The notes beneath the pieces were generated by a model. That model did not search any database. It was given only the letters and a program-made list of their open reading frames with translations, and was not told the origin of the DNA. A stretch of 64,000 nt of DNA, from contig NC_014804.1 in the NCBI RefSeq assembly GCF_000151105.2, positions 1,910,567 to 1,974,566 of the forward strand, written 5' to 3'. This DNA is from Thermococcus barophilus MP (lineage in GTDB: Archaea > Methanobacteriota_B > Thermococci > Thermococcales > Thermococcaceae). Each line of letters opens with the position of its first letter. The first letter of the stretch is position 1. Positions 28,671-38,925 of the stretch are shown here, piece after piece. A program made the position numbers and the translations under genes.

Positions 28671-29721
28671 GCTGTTTGATCTGAGGCCAAAAAGCAGGAG
28701 AGAGGATATCTTTGATAGGGAGAAAGAATTTGAAGAGCTTGAAGAAAGCATTAAAACATATCCTCTAACTCTGCTTTTAGGAATAAGACGCGTAGGCAAG
28801 AGCTCAATTTTGAGAGCCTATCTCAATGAGAAGCCTGGAGTTCTTATAGACTGCAGGGAGCTTTACGGAGAAAGAGGGCATATAACCAGAGAGGACTTGA
28901 TCAGAGAGCTTCAAACCGGCGGATCATTGTTCTCTAAAGCTCTCGCAAAATTTAGAATTAGTGTTGACTTAAAGTTCCTAAAGCTTGAGCCAAAGGAACT
29001 TTCACTACGTGAGATTTTCAGGGAATTAAATGAATTGGGAGAAAAAACCGGAGGGTTCATTTTGGCTTTTGATGAAGCCCAATATCTGAGGTTTTATGGT
29101 TCCAGAGGTGGAAAGGATTTGCTCGCACTCTTCGCTTACGCCTATGATAATCTCCCCAGTTTGAAAATTGTTCTAACAGGTTCAGAAGTAGGCTTACTCC
29201 ATGACTTTTTGGACATTGGAAACTATGAAAGCCCCTTGTATGGGAGAATAGCGGGAGAAGTTTACGTGAAGCCTTTTGATAAGAATACTTCCATTAAGTT
29301 TCTGAAAAAGGGCTTTAATGAAGTTGGCATTGACATTTTGGAGGACGACCTTGAAAGAGCTGTTAAGATCCTTGACGGCATACCAGGATGGCTTGTGACA
29401 TTTGGAATTGAGTACACTAAGGAACGGAATCTCGAAAAAGCTATAGCGAGAACCCTTGAAATTGCCAAGGGGTTGATATTTGGAGAGCTGAAAGAATTGG
29501 AGCGCAGAAGTCCGAGGTATATGATAATTCTCCAAGCTATAGCACTTGGCTACAACAGATGGAGCCTTATAAGGGATTATTTAGCTGTTAAAGGATATAA
29601 AACACCAGAACCAAGGCTTCACGAGCTTTTGAAGAATCTAAAAAAGATGAGCTGGATTGAAGAAAAAGATGAGACTTACCATCTCACTGACCCTGTTGTC
29701 TCAATAATTCTCAAAGGTTAA
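28669..29721 (+). CDS. Archaeal AAA ATPase with C-terminal winged helix
   Basis: The 350-residue protein belongs to the archaeal ATPase/STAND-like group. It shows FDREKEFEELEESI, Walker A LLGIRRVGKSSILRAYL, Walker B GFILAFDEAQYLR, and VLTGSEVGLL as sensor. The C-terminus is a winged helix (AIALGYNRWSLIRDYL, HELLKNLKKMSWIEEK). Unlike the gene at 11088 it lacks a nuclease-like extension. GTG 28669 is the only start in frame near the N-terminus and follows GGTGG. Tandem palindromes over the start, and a copy after the stop, suggest autoregulation or a cassette bounded by direct repeats. Function of the family is unsettled; genome-defence-like roles have been suggested. Confidence 0.82.
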   Translation: MLFDLRPKSRREDIFDREKEFEELEESIKTYPLTLLLGIRRVGKSSILRAYLNEKPGVLIDCRELYGERGHITREDLIRELQTGGSLFSKALAKFRISVDLKFLKLEPKELSLREIFRELNELGEKTGGFILAFDEAQYLRFYGSRGGKDLLALFAYAYDNLPSLKIVLTGSEVGLLHDFLDIGNYESPLYGRIAGEVYVKPFDKNTSIKFLKKGFNEVGIDILEDDLERAVKILDGIPGWLVTFGIEYTKERNLEKAIARTLEIAKGLIFGELKELERRSPRYMIILQAIALGYNRWSLIRDYLAVKGYKTPEPRLHELLKNLKKMSWIEEKDETYHLTDPVVSIILKG

Positions 29722-29747
29722 CTTATGCCCCCGTAAGTCACTTACGG
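29719..29747. repeat. Second copy of the ATPase operator repeat
   Basis: A 29-base segment overlapping the ATPase stop codon matches 28632-28660 with two differences. It has one complete palindrome (ACTTATGCCCCCGTAAGT, 29721-29738) and half of a second. The gene is thus bracketed by direct repeats about 1.09 kb apart. Confidence 0.75.
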
Positions 29748-29775
29748 TATCAGCTTTGTATAATAACGAACCAGA

Positions 29776-30407
29776 TTATTCAATTATGTCCTCTAAGCTA
29801 AATGCCAGCTCAAATCTCTCCTTTTCTTCTATGCTTTTTGCTATAATACCATACCTGAACTCACCGTTGAAGCGAACGTTCTTTGCTTTTTCTTTCAGCA
29901 GTGATAAAATCCTTCTCCCATCTTTCTCGCTCAAGTCCTTCCATTTCACCTCGATGAGATAGGCTGTATTCTCATCAACAGCAATTATATCTATCTCCTC
30001 TCCCTTCCACCACCATCTTCCAATCTGGGAGAACTCAAAAGGCTTCTTTAGGATTAAAAACTCTCGTGCAAGTTCTTCAAATCTAATCGAGAACACTTTA
30101 TATGCATTCTCGAGCGTTGCAATCCCAAGGCTTATCCTGTCCACTTGAGGATAAACGAGTGTGAACCATGTTAGAAGCATTGGATCGCTTATCTGGTATA
30201 AGCTAACTTTTCTGCCTCCAAAAAGTGGTTTCTCTCTCCTCACAAGACCGAGCCTCAGAAGGTTCTCCAAGTATGGGTAAGCGCTTCTTGCTGGCAGTCC
30301 AAGAAAGTTTGCTATTTCCTCAAGGCGTGTGTTGCCTTCAGCAATTGCTCTGAGAGTTCCTCTCTGAGGATTACAGATCCTCTGTATAAATATGTTTCGA
30401 TAAAATA
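29776..30407 (-). pseudogene. C-terminal remnant of an archaeal ATPase (DUF234-type)
   Basis: Continuous reading on the minus strand from about 30407 gives KLIFYRNIFIQ, then a winged helix (GNTRLEEIANFLGLPARSAYPYLENLLRLGLV), then a DUF234 nuclease-like end with EEIDIIAVDENTAYLIEVKW. The N-terminal P-loop domain is missing: upstream the frame hits TGA inside the end of the radical SAM gene. A TTG at 30270 or nearby could start a short product, but no ribosome-binding site is clear. This is most simply a decapitated ATPase gene, left at the end of the RqcH-radical SAM operon. Confidence 0.75.
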
Positions 30408-31490
30408 TCAGTTTATCGGCGTCCTTTCAACTTCAATCCTATCCCACGTTGGATATTCCTCCACGATGTAAAACTTGACGTCCCCTTCTATTGCATCAGC
30501 CAGCTCGAGGGCAACTTCAATCGGCATTTCAATCCTTCCTTTTTCCCTGTTTAGATAGAGCCACTCCTCTGGAATTTCAGCTTCTTCAACTAGAAGATGA
30601 TAGAGCTCATCTAAATCTTCATATTCCGCTACTGCAAACTTCAGCGTTCCATCCTCAGTTATCTCCATGTAAGGCTTTGCAACGTTCCTTGCCATCCTTT
30701 TCAGCCTGTTCTTGAGCTGCACAGCGTCCTTCAGCTTTGCGGTGCAGAGATGATATCTAAGTGAGGTGTTTTCTTCTCCCCATCTGAGGATTTCAAGTCC
30801 CAGCTCTAAGCTCCCTTTAATTGCCGAACTTTCATCACTTATCGGTTGATACCCCCTGTTAATGAGAGCTCTTAGGTTCGTCTCGCTGAACTCAAGCTCA
30901 TTTATATTTAAAAATTTAGCTCCAAGCTTGTCCAAAAGTTCGGCAAACCACTTTATCTTTTCTCCATGTCCAGGAACAGCGGGGACTTCCCCACCAACAT
31001 CCCAGTCAAAATCAAAAGCATTTTTCATGTTCTCAATTTCAACTTTGAAAAGCTTCGAGTTCGGATTGAACAAGTCTGGATGAAAGCGAATCTCATCTAA
31101 ACCAGCATCATAAAGCTTCTCCAGATTTTCTTTTGTTGCCAAAGCTCCTGTGGTGTAGAGATGGATGTGGAACTTTTCGCCAAAATTTTCTTTTAAGACT
31201 TTGATGTATTCTACTGTTCTATCCAGCCTCGCCAAAGGATCCCCACCTGTAACTCCAGCTCCCAAAGCTTCTTGAATTTTGGCTTCCTCAATTATGTCAT
31301 CTATGCTTTTTATGGGTCTTTCATTTGCATAAGCTACATCCTCTCTGCGCCAGGGGCTAAGAGGACAGTAGAAGCAGTCTCTTGGACATACACCTGTAGT
31401 AAAAAGCACTAACTTGGCTCCTTTAACGCAGAGCTTGCATCCTTCGGGCAGCTCGCCAACGACATATGAGTAATATCCGCTCTCTCTCAT
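30408..31490 (-). CDS. Radical SAM protein (COG2108-like)
   Basis: The 360-residue protein has the radical SAM cluster motif CPRDCFYC near residue 34, preceded by CKLCVKGAKLVLFTTG with two more cysteines, and SAM-binding GAGVTGGDPL (GGE-type motif with Asp). The pattern matches archaeal activase-like proteins of COG2108, whose substrate is not known. ATG 31490 follows GGTGG. It lies ten bases after a small conserved gene and is the last intact gene of the RqcH operon. The protein is cytoplasmic and would need reduced ferredoxin. Confidence 0.85.
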   Translation of the reverse strand: MRESGYYSYVVGELPEGCKLCVKGAKLVLFTTGVCPRDCFYCPLSPWRREDVAYANERPIKSIDDIIEEAKIQEALGAGVTGGDPLARLDRTVEYIKVLKENFGEKFHIHLYTTGALATKENLEKLYDAGLDEIRFHPDLFNPNSKLFKVEIENMKNAFDFDWDVGGEVPAVPGHGEKIKWFAELLDKLGAKFLNINELEFSETNLRALINRGYQPISDESSAIKGSLELGLEILRWGEENTSLRYHLCTAKLKDAVQLKNRLKRMARNVAKPYMEITEDGTLKFAVAEYEDLDELYHLLVEEAEIPEEWLYLNREKGRIEMPIEVALELADAIEGDVKFYIVEEYPTWDRIEVERTPIN

Positions 31491-31499
31491 TTTACCACC

Positions 31500-31943
31500 T
31501 TATGCCACATCAACCTGCTCATAGTGGGGCAGATTCTTCTTGTGCCTTATTAGCATTTCGTAAAAAAACTCCTTCATATCTGGGCTCATGTTGTCATCCA
31601 TCAGCAAATCAGCTTTTCCTTTGTATCCGCTCTTCTCAGCCTCTTGTATCAAATTGTTTAGAACTGGTATAAGTTGCTGGATTAAAGCTCTCACAAGCTC
31701 TGGATATGCATCTTCATCAATCTCCTCATCGCTCTCAAGGCCGAGGTAAATTATGTATCCTTTCATCTGCAAAGCCAGAACAAATTCGGTCTCCGTTATC
31801 TCGACAAATGAAAAGTTGTAGCTTTTTGAATCGGTTCTTGCAATCATAACCCCCTTGATTGAGAGGGTAACAATTTCATCGTCAATCTCGAAGATCAAAT
31901 CTTTAGCTAAATCTCTCTGAACAATTGCATAGAGGTTTATCAT
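31500..31943 (-). CDS. Conserved small protein downstream of RqcH
   Basis: The 147-residue acidic protein has a beta-rich first half (LIFEIDDEIVTLSIKGVM, ETEFVLALQMKGYIIYLG) and a helical second half. Its ATG overlaps the RqcH stop (ATGA at 31940-31943), and GGAGGTGG inside the RqcH end provides the ribosome-binding site. Translational coupling to RqcH suggests a role with ribosome quality control or the neighbouring radical SAM enzyme. I do not recognise the family. Confidence 0.75.
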   Translation of the reverse strand: MINLYAIVQRDLAKDLIFEIDDEIVTLSIKGVMIARTDSKSYNFSFVEITETEFVLALQMKGYIIYLGLESDEEIDEDAYPELVRALIQQLIPVLNNLIQEAEKSGYKGKADLLMDDNMSPDMKEFFYEMLIRHKKNLPHYEQVDVA

Positions 31944-33892
31944 TCCACCACCTCCACTATCTCTCCCTCCCCCGGAGGCAGAATCGCCATTATGTCTTCT
32001 TCAGCCACCTTATATCCCCACCTCTCAAAGATCTTCTTGATCTTCTTCACAAGCTCGCTCTTTTTCAAGTCACCAGGTCTTATTACAATGTATCTCTTCG
32101 TGTGAGCTTTAAGTGCATCAACTGGGCCGCACATCACTAAATCTTCTCCCTCGTAGTTTATTATCCCAACTGCCAGCTTGAGGGGAATTCCGTGATACCA
32201 GTTTCTCTTTCCATAAACCATGAATGCACCCTTACCAAGATACTCTCCGCTTGGAGCTTTTTTAGTAACTTGATTTGGATATGCCCAGTAGGCATCTGCT
32301 GAGTAAACACCTTCGCTCCATGCTTTTGACATTGAAACGGCAAACTGACATGCCTCGAATATGGTCTTTTCACCCGCTTTCTGTCCGTCTTTGATTACAA
32401 CGTGAGGTGCTCCGTGAACATCAGCGTGGCAGTATAGATCATTGTCCCCCATGTGCCTCTTAACCACCATCTCGTTGGTTGTTGCATCCTTTCCCCCTAT
32501 AACGAGAAATCCTTCGCTGCTTATAAACCATCTAAACTTTTCAAACCACTTCTTCTTTCTTTTCTCTAACTTTTTGACTTTGAGTTCCTTTTTCATCTCT
32601 TCCTCAATCAGCTTTTCAATTTCTTGAAGTTTCTTCTTGGTGTCTTCATAAGCCCTCTTCGCCCCTTCTAACTTGTGCTTGGCTTTTTTGGCTTTCTCAT
32701 AATAAATCTCAGCATTTTCACCGATGCTTTTGTTGAGGTACAGCTTAATTTTCCTGCCCTCAATCTCGATTGTGACAGCCTTTTCTTTGGGGTCTATTGA
32801 TTTAACCATCAGGGCTATCTTATTTCCAGCTTTCTTGCCTTCCTCTATGCGTTTTTTGAATTCTTCCCAGCCCAGCTTTTCAACCGCTTTTGAAAACTCT
32901 CTTAAAAGATTATCAATGAAGGTGAAATTCGCATATATCAAATCGCCAAGCTCCTGATTCTTCTTCATCTCAGCTTCAAAGCCTTTCATCTGCTCTTCCT
33001 GCCTTCTAAGCGTTGCTAATATCTGCCTCTTCTTCTCCTCTAAGCGCTTAGTTCTCTCAATTTTCGCTTTTTCCACGGTTATCTTTCCAAAGTATTCATC
33101 CAAAGCTTCGCTGAACGTTTCAAAGTATTTCTTCTCATAATTTTCATACCATTTGAGCTCAATTGGAACCACATCAATCATTGTTCCGTCTTTATATATG
33201 ATGTTTGGCTTCTTCGGAGCGTTGAATACCTCCTTCATCTTCTCAAAAATCAGCCTAAGATCATCTTCGCTCAGCTCATTTGCTTTCTTTTTCTTGTCAA
33301 TTTCAGCCCTCAGAAGAATTTCCTCTGCGTAGAGACCTCCCATATTCAGCTTTCTTGCAAGTGCCCTTACAATCTCGACATTTTCGCTTTTAATTAATTC
33401 AAGGAATCTCTCCCAGCTCACTTCTATGGGACTTTCCCTTGCAGGGGGGAGTTTATACTCATGCTTTGGCTTTATTGCTCTGTCTTTAAATTCCTCATAC
33501 CTCAAGGCGCCAATGATAATATTGTTTTCATCAACCAAGATTATGTTCCCCTTCCTAAAGAGCTCGGCTATGAGAGTGTAGTTACCAATCCTAATCTTTA
33601 CAATTCTGTCAAAATCGTGCTGCTCAATATTATCAAAAAAGCCGCCGCTTAAGTGTTTGCGGAGAAGCATCGTGAAAGATGAAGGCATCTTTGGAGCCTC
33701 TCTTATGTAGCTCGTCAAGTGAATTCTTTTGCCTGCCTCAATGATTAAATCTTTCCTTCCCTCGCCTGCTTTATGAAGCTTAATCCTAATCTCACTCCCG
33801 TCATGATAAATCTTGTCAATCCTCGCACCTTTAAGAGACTTAAGCTCTTCAACTATGTATTTTATGTCAACGCTGCTCATTTCTTCTTTCAT
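31940..33892 (-). CDS. rqcH: Ribosome quality control factor RqcH (NEMF/Rqc2 homologue)
   Basis: RqcH binds stalled large ribosomal subunits and recruits tRNA to extend the nascent chain with C-terminal tails. The NFACT-N domain (VDIKYIVEELKSLKGARIDKIY, LLRKHLSGG), a helix-hairpin-helix region, a long charged coiled coil (residues about 290-450) and the NFACT-R domain with HMGDNDLYCHADVHGAPHVV are all present in 650 residues. ATG 33892 follows AGGTGAG at about five bases. The gene heads an operon with a small protein and a radical SAM enzyme. It is the standard archaeal form, with nothing missing. Confidence 0.92.
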   Translation of the reverse strand: MKEEMSSVDIKYIVEELKSLKGARIDKIYHDGSEIRIKLHKAGEGRKDLIIEAGKRIHLTSYIREAPKMPSSFTMLLRKHLSGGFFDNIEQHDFDRIVKIRIGNYTLIAELFRKGNIILVDENNIIIGALRYEEFKDRAIKPKHEYKLPPARESPIEVSWERFLELIKSENVEIVRALARKLNMGGLYAEEILLRAEIDKKKKANELSEDDLRLIFEKMKEVFNAPKKPNIIYKDGTMIDVVPIELKWYENYEKKYFETFSEALDEYFGKITVEKAKIERTKRLEEKKRQILATLRRQEEQMKGFEAEMKKNQELGDLIYANFTFIDNLLREFSKAVEKLGWEEFKKRIEEGKKAGNKIALMVKSIDPKEKAVTIEIEGRKIKLYLNKSIGENAEIYYEKAKKAKHKLEGAKRAYEDTKKKLQEIEKLIEEEMKKELKVKKLEKRKKKWFEKFRWFISSEGFLVIGGKDATTNEMVVKRHMGDNDLYCHADVHGAPHVVIKDGQKAGEKTIFEACQFAVSMSKAWSEGVYSADAYWAYPNQVTKKAPSGEYLGKGAFMVYGKRNWYHGIPLKLAVGIINYEGEDLVMCGPVDALKAHTKRYIVIRPGDLKKSELVKKIKKIFERWGYKVAEEDIMAILPPGEGEIVEVVE

Positions 33893-34039
33893 TAGTCTCA
33901 CCTAAGGACGTTTATCTCGATAGTTTTTAAACTATATCTTCTATTTCAGGGTCTATCTAGGAGAGTTGTTATACTACAAGTATTAAAAAATCGAAAAGTT
34001 TAAGCACTCTATGAAAAATTCACATCTAAAGTGGTGAAA

Positions 34040-35497
34040 ATGAGAAAAAAGCTCCTCATTTTATGCTTTTTTATGCTCCTCTTTACTCACTTAGCTTATT
34101 CTTTGGCCATTAATAACGCTCTAATCGGAAACCCAACAATTTTTAACATTACAAATGCATCAACTCAGCTTTTAGTGGTTTATTTTCCTTCAGAGGATAG
34201 ATTTGAGCTATTGAACTTGACGTCATTTCCATGCAAAACCAACGTTTGCTCCAACTTTACTATGATTCCGATTCACTGCTCTTCTCAAGGATGTCTCTTT
34301 TATGGATGTGAAGGATGCAATAGGCCCTTACCTGGTAGGGTGTATGATCACTATGGCTACCTTTATCCTAATGGAGAATTTAGGGAATTGCTCAGCTTTC
34401 GGAATGATGGAGCAGTGAGTATTTTCTGGAATCGAGATTACTACCTTGTACTCCATCCCTTCTACTGCTTCTCTATGTGGTGCAATTTGGAGCATTTTGA
34501 TTCCCTTCTCTGGCTGTCCACTATCAAAAATGGGCAAGCAGTGGTGAAGAAGTTCGGATATTTAACAGGAGACTTCAGAAATGCATCTTTACCTTTACTG
34601 GCTCAAAAAGGCTATCTGTATTTTGTTCGCAACCTCAAGAATGGCGCCTTAGGGATTTTTAATCAAAACTTTACCAAGGCTGTAATCCTCATAGATGCTA
34701 TTCCCGTGCTAAAAGTAACGTCGCAGTTTCCTCTTAACAATTCCCAGCTAATTTATGACTCTGAAAGAGTTTACCTACTCCGCAACAAAACCCTTTATAT
34801 GGTAAAACCTTCGAAGGGCGATTATCACTTTCCAGAAGATTTCAGAAAGGTTGCAAGCTTTTCGGACAACCTCACCCTCATAGGAGCATATAAGGGAAGG
34901 CTCTTTTTGGTGAGCAACAATGGAACATACATCTATGATGTGGAAAATGCAAGCCTTAAGATGATTGTGAATTCTAAAGCCCAAATGTCAGAGTTTCACA
35001 ATGGGAAGGCTTTGCTTTTTGCCAATAGCACGCTCTATGATGTCTCAGATAACATTGTTCGAGTTGGGAAAATAAATCTCAAAACCTTCAATGCATCTGA
35101 ATTTCACAAGCTCTTTTACATAACACTTGACTGCCGTAAGGGGCACTTTGAGGAGGGTACCAACATTTTCTGGAGTCCCAAGGGCTGGTTGATTTATAAT
35201 GGTTATTCACTTTACTTCTTTAACGGAACTCTTAGAAAAGTTTTGGATGATGCTTCTGGGATAAAATGGATTGGATGGGATGGAGAAGGGTTTATTCTGG
35301 CTGGTAATGAAACTGTCTTAGAATTTGACGGACAAAAAATTAAAAACCTAACCCCAAAGCTTAGGGAATTTCTGGGAGCTACTTCCCCACCTTCAAGTTC
35401 AGCACAAGATAGTGTCTCTTTAATCCTAATTGTTCTACTATTCACCTTAATGGGAGCTTATCTCCTTAGAAAAAGAGAAAGAAAGGATGAAGATTAA
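34040..35497 (+). CDS. Cell-surface protein with signal peptide and C-terminal membrane anchor
   Basis: The 485-residue protein opens with a signal peptide (KKLLILCFFMLLFTHLAYSLA). It is rich in Asn-x-Ser/Thr sites and beta-propeller-like repeats (for example DNLTLIGAYKGRLFLVSNNGTYIYD), then has a Ser/Pro linker and a final helix (LILIVLLFTLMGAYLL) followed by basic residues. It therefore faces outward, anchored at the C-terminus. The cysteine-rich N-terminal section (CKTNVCSNF, CSSQGCLFYGCEGC) may hold disulfides. ATG 34040 follows GGTGA; a TATA-like AGTTTAAGC lies near 33997-34005. Function unknown. Confidence 0.75.
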   Translation: MRKKLLILCFFMLLFTHLAYSLAINNALIGNPTIFNITNASTQLLVVYFPSEDRFELLNLTSFPCKTNVCSNFTMIPIHCSSQGCLFYGCEGCNRPLPGRVYDHYGYLYPNGEFRELLSFRNDGAVSIFWNRDYYLVLHPFYCFSMWCNLEHFDSLLWLSTIKNGQAVVKKFGYLTGDFRNASLPLLAQKGYLYFVRNLKNGALGIFNQNFTKAVILIDAIPVLKVTSQFPLNNSQLIYDSERVYLLRNKTLYMVKPSKGDYHFPEDFRKVASFSDNLTLIGAYKGRLFLVSNNGTYIYDVENASLKMIVNSKAQMSEFHNGKALLFANSTLYDVSDNIVRVGKINLKTFNASEFHKLFYITLDCRKGHFEEGTNIFWSPKGWLIYNGYSLYFFNGTLRKVLDDASGIKWIGWDGEGFILAGNETVLEFDGQKIKNLTPKLREFLGATSPPSSSAQDSVSLILIVLLFTLMGAYLLRKRERKDED

Positions 35498-35619
35498 GTG
35501 AGAAGTATTTCACCATCATAAACCATTTTTAAGTTATAAAAAACATCTCCATTCCGAAATTGTTAAATACTCAAAAATAATTAATGATCAGTGGAATTTA
35601 AGCTTGGAGGTGGTATTTT

Positions 35620-37620
35620 ATGGCTAAAGGATATTTTACGTTTGTATTACACACCCACATCCCTTATGTGAGAAAGCACGGCAAATGGCCATTTGGTGAA
35701 GAGTGGATATTCGAGGCAATAGCAGAGAGCTATATCCCTCTTTTAATGGAATTTGAGCGCTTAAAAAAGAAAGGCGTTAAGTTTCAGCTTGTAATTGGAA
35801 TAACACCGATTTTAGCGGAACAACTTGCTGATGATTATATAAAAGCTGAGTTTGAGAAATATATGGAGAGAAAGCTCAACGCTATGCGTGAGGATTTGAA
35901 GAAGTTTGAAAATGACGAGAAGCTGAGAAAAGCAGTCGAATACATGCTCAATTATTTTGAAGAAGTCTTTGAGTATTGGAAAAAAATCAATGGTGACATA
36001 ATCGGGAAATTTAAGCAGTTCCAAGATGGGGGATACATTGAAATCATAACTTCGGCAGCAACTCACGGCTATCTGCCTCTCTTGGGGAGAGATGAGGCAA
36101 TTGAGGGACAGCTCGTAAATGGGATATTAACATATGAGAAGCACTTTGGAAGGAAACCCAATGGCATATGGCTTCCAGAATGTGCCTATCGTCCAGAAGG
36201 TTTTTGGCAGAGTCCAAGCAGCGGGGAAATCCTGTGGAGAAAAGGTTTGGAGAAGTTCTTGGAGAAGTACAACCTTAAGTTCTTCTTTGTTGAAAGTCAC
36301 CTCATTGATGAAGGGCCCGCAAGCTTTGGCTATGGAAAAATCCTTCCGGCCAAGGCTCCGAAGTCAACGCTGAGACCATACTTCATAAAAGGCACAAACA
36401 TAGCGGTCTTTGCAAGGAACAGAGAGACTGGGTTGCAGGTTTGGAGTGCTGATATTGGATATCCTGGCGATTTCTGGTACAGAGAATTTCACAAGAAAGC
36501 AGAGAAGAGCGGAGGTCAGTACTGGCGTGTTACTGGAAAGCACATTGATTTAGGAGATAAAGAGCCATATGTCCCAGAAAAGGCTTTAGAAAGAACTGAA
36601 GAACATGCAAAGCACTTCGTCAGTTTGGTGAGAGGGTTGCTCGAAAATTATGAGAGAGAGACGGGAGAGAAGGGCATAGTGGTTGCTCCATATGACACTG
36701 AGCTCTTTGGTCATTGGTGGTTTGAAGGTGTCAAGTGGCTTGGCCGTGTATTGGAGTTAATGAGCGAGGAGGGAATAGAGACAACTGCGATTTCAAGATT
36801 CCTTGAGAGTTATAGAGGAGAGAGGTATGAAATAGAACTCCCGGAGGGTTCATGGGGGATGTATGGGACTCATTACACATGGTGGAATCCTGAAGTTGAG
36901 TGGATGTGGGAGCACATACACAAAGCTGAGGACAGAATGGTTGCTTTGGTGAGTAAATACCTCCATGAACATGAGTTTGGAGATAGAGTTTTGGAACAGC
37001 TTGGAAGGGAGCTTTTGCTGATTGAGAGCAGTGATTGGCCGTTCCTCATAACAACTGGTCAAGCTAAGGAGTATGGAAAGAGACGCCTTTTGGAGCATGC
37101 AAATGTCTTCCACCGCTTGGCAAATGCCTTGGAGGAGTACTTCAAGAGTGGTGAATTCAGAGAGGTTGAATTCTTAGAGGAGATTGAGAAGAAAGACAAT
37201 CCATTCCACCCCATAAATATAGAAGTCTACGTGAGTGAAGAACCTCCAAGTGTCCCTGAATATGTGGAACCACCTGAGATTCCAAAAGAAAAAGAAAGCT
37301 CTGAAGAAAAAACTAAAGTTGCCAATGAGGTTGTTTATTCATACACAGTAATACAGAGAGCTTATGCGATGGAAAAAATAAAAAGAAAAAGGATTCCCAA
37401 AGAACTTCCTAAACTAAAGAGAAGAAAAAGTAAGAAGAAAAGAAATATCCAAAGCGAACTTTTAAAAATAAAAGGAATAGGTTCAAAAACTCTCAAGAAG
37501 CTCGAAAAAGCTGGCATAAGAACGCTCAACGATCTAAAGAGTGCTGATTTAGAAGATCTTGCAAGGAGGACAAAGATTTCAGTTAAAAGGTTGAAAAAAT
37601 TTGTGAGCCAGATCCCTTGA
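35620..37620 (+). CDS. 1,4-alpha-glucan branching enzyme, GH57
   Basis: The enzyme makes alpha-1,6 branches in glycogen. It starts FTFVLHTHIPYVRKHG (motif 1). The nucleophile Glu lies in GIWLPECAYRPEG (E187) and the acid/base Asp in PYDTELFGHWW (D359). The long helical C-domain continues to about residue 560. A basic linker follows, then two helix-hairpin-helix repeats (IKGIGSKTLKKLEKAGI and the C-terminus), as in the T. kodakarensis branching enzyme TK1436. These HhH repeats are odd for a glycan enzyme, but typical of this orthologue. ATG 35620 follows GGAGGTGG. The gene stands alone. Confidence 0.92.
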   Translation: MAKGYFTFVLHTHIPYVRKHGKWPFGEEWIFEAIAESYIPLLMEFERLKKKGVKFQLVIGITPILAEQLADDYIKAEFEKYMERKLNAMREDLKKFENDEKLRKAVEYMLNYFEEVFEYWKKINGDIIGKFKQFQDGGYIEIITSAATHGYLPLLGRDEAIEGQLVNGILTYEKHFGRKPNGIWLPECAYRPEGFWQSPSSGEILWRKGLEKFLEKYNLKFFFVESHLIDEGPASFGYGKILPAKAPKSTLRPYFIKGTNIAVFARNRETGLQVWSADIGYPGDFWYREFHKKAEKSGGQYWRVTGKHIDLGDKEPYVPEKALERTEEHAKHFVSLVRGLLENYERETGEKGIVVAPYDTELFGHWWFEGVKWLGRVLELMSEEGIETTAISRFLESYRGERYEIELPEGSWGMYGTHYTWWNPEVEWMWEHIHKAEDRMVALVSKYLHEHEFGDRVLEQLGRELLLIESSDWPFLITTGQAKEYGKRRLLEHANVFHRLANALEEYFKSGEFREVEFLEEIEKKDNPFHPINIEVYVSEEPPSVPEYVEPPEIPKEKESSEEKTKVANEVVYSYTVIQRAYAMEKIKRKRIPKELPKLKRRKSKKKRNIQSELLKIKGIGSKTLKKLEKAGIRTLNDLKSADLEDLARRTKISVKRLKKFVSQIP

Positions 37621-37697
37621 CCTTCATTTTTATCTTTAAATTTATCCCAATTTTGACAAGTCAATCTTTGAAAAATAGAAACTTTTATCTTTCTTAA

Positions 37698-38764
<1,067 letters not shown>

Positions 38765-38804
38765 AAAATACACCTCCCAAATTTAAAAAGAAAAAGAAGA
38801 GGCT

Positions 38805-38915
38805 TTAAGCCTTTTGTTGTTGCTCAGCCTTAAGCAACTTGGTAATGCTCCAGTACATCATGAAAAAGATTGAGCCCCATGCAAAAATCAGGAAAGCTAA
38901 GGCGCTGGCTTTCAT
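38805..38915 (-). CDS. MetS-like small subunit of an NSS amino-acid transporter
   Basis: A 36-residue single-helix protein reads MKASALAFLIFAWGSIFF, then MMYWSITKLLKAEQQQ, then a stop. It begins with ATG 38915 preceded by GGTGGTGAAA and starts eleven bases after the transporter's stop. Small one-helix subunits with a similar AxxFxxxxWGxIxxM pattern (MetS/MetI type) are needed by bacterial NSS-family methionine/alanine importers. The neighbouring sodium-dependent transporter makes this identification likely. It is too short for automatic calling. Confidence 0.8.
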   Translation of the reverse strand: MKASALAFLIFAWGSIFFMMYWSITKLLKAEQQQKA

Positions 38916-38925
38916 TTTCACCACC

